Origin: Oscillospiraceae bacterium
GTDB taxonomy: Bacteria; Bacillota; Clostridia; Oscillospirales; Ruminococcaceae
Direction of reading: 5' to 3'
Length of the DNA stretch: 7,689 nt
Assembly (NCBI GenBank): GCA_031253365.1
Contig: JAIRWE010000059.1
Span: 1 to 7,689, forward strand
The notes below the pieces were generated by a model. The model was given only the letters and a program-made list of their open reading frames with translations, was not told the origin of the DNA and searched no databases. Shown here piece after piece: positions 6,287 through 7,689 of this stretch (position 1 is its first letter; each line of letters starts with the position of its first letter). The position numbers and the translations under genes were made by a program.

Positions 6287-7558
6287 ATGCTTACCGCGAT
6301 TGTGGGAATTAACTGGGGCGACGAAGGCAAGGGGCGCATGGTGGATTTGCTTTCGGAAAACTATGACGTTATCTGCCGGTATCAGGGCGGCAATAACGCG
6401 GGACACACGGTGGTCAACGACAAGGGGAAATTCGTGTTAAATCTTTTGCCGTCCGGTATTCTCCGCAACGGCGTCGTGAACGTGATGGGTTGCGGAATGG
6501 TCGTTGATTTGGAACACCTTTGCGGCGAGATTTCCGCGTTGGCGGAAAAAGGGGTGGCGGTTACCCCCGAGAACCTCAAAATCAGCGATAAGGCTTTTAT
6601 ATGCCTGCCTTACCATAAGGCGCAGGACATAGCGGAGGAGGAACGCCTCGGCGATAAGAAATACGGCTCCACAAGGCGCGGAATCGCGCCGGTATACGGC
6701 GATAAATACATGAAAAAGGGCTTGAGGATGAGCGATTTGTCGGAACCCGAGGACTTGCAACGGAAACTCGCCGACATAATCGAATGGAAGAACATCACGC
6801 TTAAAGGCTACGGCTCCGAAGCGGCGAGCCTGCCCGAAACCGCGGGCTGGCTGGAAAAATACGGGGCGCGGCTGCTTCCCTATGTAACGGACACGACGGA
6901 CTATTTATACGCGGCGGCGGGCGGCGGGAAAAAAATACTGTTCGAGGCGCAGCTCGGCGCCCTGCGGGATATTGACTACGGCATTTATCCCTTCACCACG
7001 TCCTCGCAGTGTTTGGCGGCTTACGCGCCCATCGGGGCGGGGGTTCCCGGGCTGAAACTTGACGGCGTCACGGGCGTCATGAAGGCTTATTCAAGCTGCG
7101 TGGGCGAAGGTCCGTTCACGGTCGAAATGTTCGGCGACGAAGCCCGCGCCCTGCGGGAAGCGGGGGCGGAATACGGCGCGGCTACGGGCAGACCGCGCAG
7201 GGTTGGCGGTTTTGACATTCCGGCGAGCCGCTACGGGGTGAAGGTTCAGGGCGCGAACGAACTCGCGCTCACGAAATTGGACGTGCTGTCCTACCTCGAT
7301 AAAATCCCGGTTTGCGTCGCTTACGAGATTGACGGCGTAAAAACCGATAATTTCCCGTTGGGGAGCGCGCTTATGAAGGCGAAACCGGTTTTCGAGTACG
7401 CGGAAGGCTTCAAGACCGACGTTTCAAAGTGCCGCAAAGCGGAGGATTTGCCGGACGCCGCCGTCAAATATATCCGGTTTATTGAAAAAAGCGTCGGGTG
7501 TCCCGTGAAATACGTTTCCGTCGGGGCGGGGCGGGACGACTACCTTATATTGGAATAG
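6287..7558 (+). CDS. purA: Adenylosuccinate synthetase
   Basis: PurA uses GTP to join IMP and aspartate, giving adenylosuccinate, which PurB turns into AMP. The 423-residue length is normal. The phosphate loop WGDEGKG is at 10-16, with catalytic Asp12 and Lys15; the next residue is Arg17 where most PurA proteins have Lys. The catalytic His40 lies in GGNNAGHTVV. The IMP region KKYGSTRRGIAPVY is at 124-137. Residues 219-225 read FEAQLGA instead of the commoner FEGAQGT, and the segment after it (AAYAPIGAGVPG) also departs from E. coli but matches the form I recall from Clostridia. VGEGPF (272-277), TGRPRR (300-305) and TKLD (329-332, guanine binding) are intact. A full AAGGAGG (6275-6281) lies 5 bases before the ATG. 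The gap to purB is 18 bases. It is the last gene of the cluster seen here. Confidence 0.97.
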   Translation: MLTAIVGINWGDEGKGRMVDLLSENYDVICRYQGGNNAGHTVVNDKGKFVLNLLPSGILRNGVVNVMGCGMVVDLEHLCGEISALAEKGVAVTPENLKISDKAFICLPYHKAQDIAEEERLGDKKYGSTRRGIAPVYGDKYMKKGLRMSDLSEPEDLQRKLADIIEWKNITLKGYGSEAASLPETAGWLEKYGARLLPYVTDTTDYLYAAAGGGKKILFEAQLGALRDIDYGIYPFTTSSQCLAAYAPIGAGVPGLKLDGVTGVMKAYSSCVGEGPFTVEMFGDEARALREAGAEYGAATGRPRRVGGFDIPASRYGVKVQGANELALTKLDVLSYLDKIPVCVAYEIDGVKTDNFPLGSALMKAKPVFEYAEGFKTDVSKCRKAEDLPDAAVKYIRFIEKSVGCPVKYVSVGAGRDDYLILE

Positions 7559-7573
7559 GGTACCTCTAAGAAC

Positions 7574-7596
7574 CTCTTTCGAGTGAGTTTCGAGAG
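7574..7596 (+). terminator. Weak candidate terminator after purA
   Basis: CTCT (7574-7577) pairs with AGAG (7593-7596), and CGA (7580-7582) with TCG (7590-7592), leaving a two-base bulge and a seven-base loop. AAAATTTT follows, so only four T lie downstream and not directly after the stem. It is the nearest stem to the purA stop (16 bases), but is too weak to call confidently as a factor-independent terminator. Confidence 0.2.
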
Positions 7597-7601
7597 AAAA
7601 T

Positions 7602-7646
7602 TTTGTCGGGCAAGGAAACCCGACGAAGCAAGGCTTTGTGCCTTGC
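7602..7646. other. Two adjacent stem-loops in the purA-downstream repeat
   Basis: The first stem pairs TTTGTCGGG (7602-7610) with CCCGACGAA (7619-7627), nine pairs with one G-T, around an eight-base loop. The second begins at the next base: GCAAGGC (7628-7634) pairs perfectly with GCCTTGC (7640-7646) around TTTGT. CAAGG also appears in the loop of the first (7611-7615), so it could pair with CCTTG of the second and give an alternative fold. No T run follows either stem on the + strand, which argues against a simple terminator. They could stabilise the purA mRNA 3' end or be the core of a mobile repeat. Confidence 0.6.
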
Positions 7647-7689
7647 GAGGAGGGTTGACGCAGTTCGGCAAAATTTTCGCCGAAAATCG

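Larger units (their letters stand above)
7562..7689. repeat. Structured composite intergenic repeat, running to the window edge
   Basis: The sequence after purA is non-coding and unusually rich in short symmetries. ACCTCT occurs twice (7562-7567, 7572-7577), and TTTCGAG twice (7577-7583, 7588-7594). GAAAATTTTGTCGG (7596-7609) is inverted at 7665-7678 with 12 of 14 bases matching. Between these arms are two hairpins, at 7602-7627 and 7628-7646. At the right edge TTCGGC (7664-7669) can pair with GCCGAA (7679-7684). Blocks from the centre recur in the glmU-prs gap. Together this looks like a dispersed palindromic or MITE-like element without coding capacity. That class is inferred: only one full copy is visible, and the right end may lie beyond the window. 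Confidence 0.5.

Noticed and set aside
7655..7689. Possible TTG-started gene after GAGGAGG, open to the window end
   Set aside because: Only one base separates the purine run from the TTG, only 11 full codons are visible, and the sequence lies inside the inverted-repeat structure.

Overview
The window reads as an ordinary chromosomal stretch from a bacterium of the phylum Bacillota, most likely a moderately GC-rich member of the class Clostridia. The grounds are the glmU-prs gene pair (the Bacillus/Clostridium arrangement), strong purine-rich Shine-Dalgarno sites, a TTG start, a textbook sigma-A type promoter, and PurB and PurA of the forms I know from Clostridia. This placement is inferred from gene content and protein style; no rRNA or other taxonomic marker is present. 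All six genes lie on the + strand and are tightly packed.

Region 1 (1-4033) holds the 3' part of glmU (its 5' end lies outside the window), then prs, then two adjacent genes for CPBP-family (Rce1/Abi-like, PF02517) multi-pass membrane proteins. The two CPBP genes overlap by 4 bases (TTGA) and look like an old tandem duplication. Both keep all three catalytic motifs, so both should be active intramembrane proteases, with unknown substrates.

Region 2 (4034-7558) starts with a consensus promoter (TTGACA, 17-base spacer, TATACT) in an 89-base gap, followed by purC, purB and purA. These three enzymes form the aspartate-in/fumarate-out part of purine synthesis. PurC adds aspartate to CAIR to make SAICAR. 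PurB releases fumarate from SAICAR and from adenylosuccinate. PurA makes adenylosuccinate from IMP. Prs, upstream, makes the PRPP that starts the pathway.

Region 3 (7559-7689) is non-coding and holds a structured composite repeat: two hairpins between near-perfect inverted repeats, preceded by a third, imperfect hairpin. The window ends inside or at the edge of it. A short, hairpin-less version of the same sequence seems to lie in the glmU-prs gap, where it supplies the prs ribosome binding site. This is the most unusual signal in the window. I see no phage, CRISPR, toxin-antitoxin, defence or biosynthetic system, no tRNA or rRNA, and no riboswitch.
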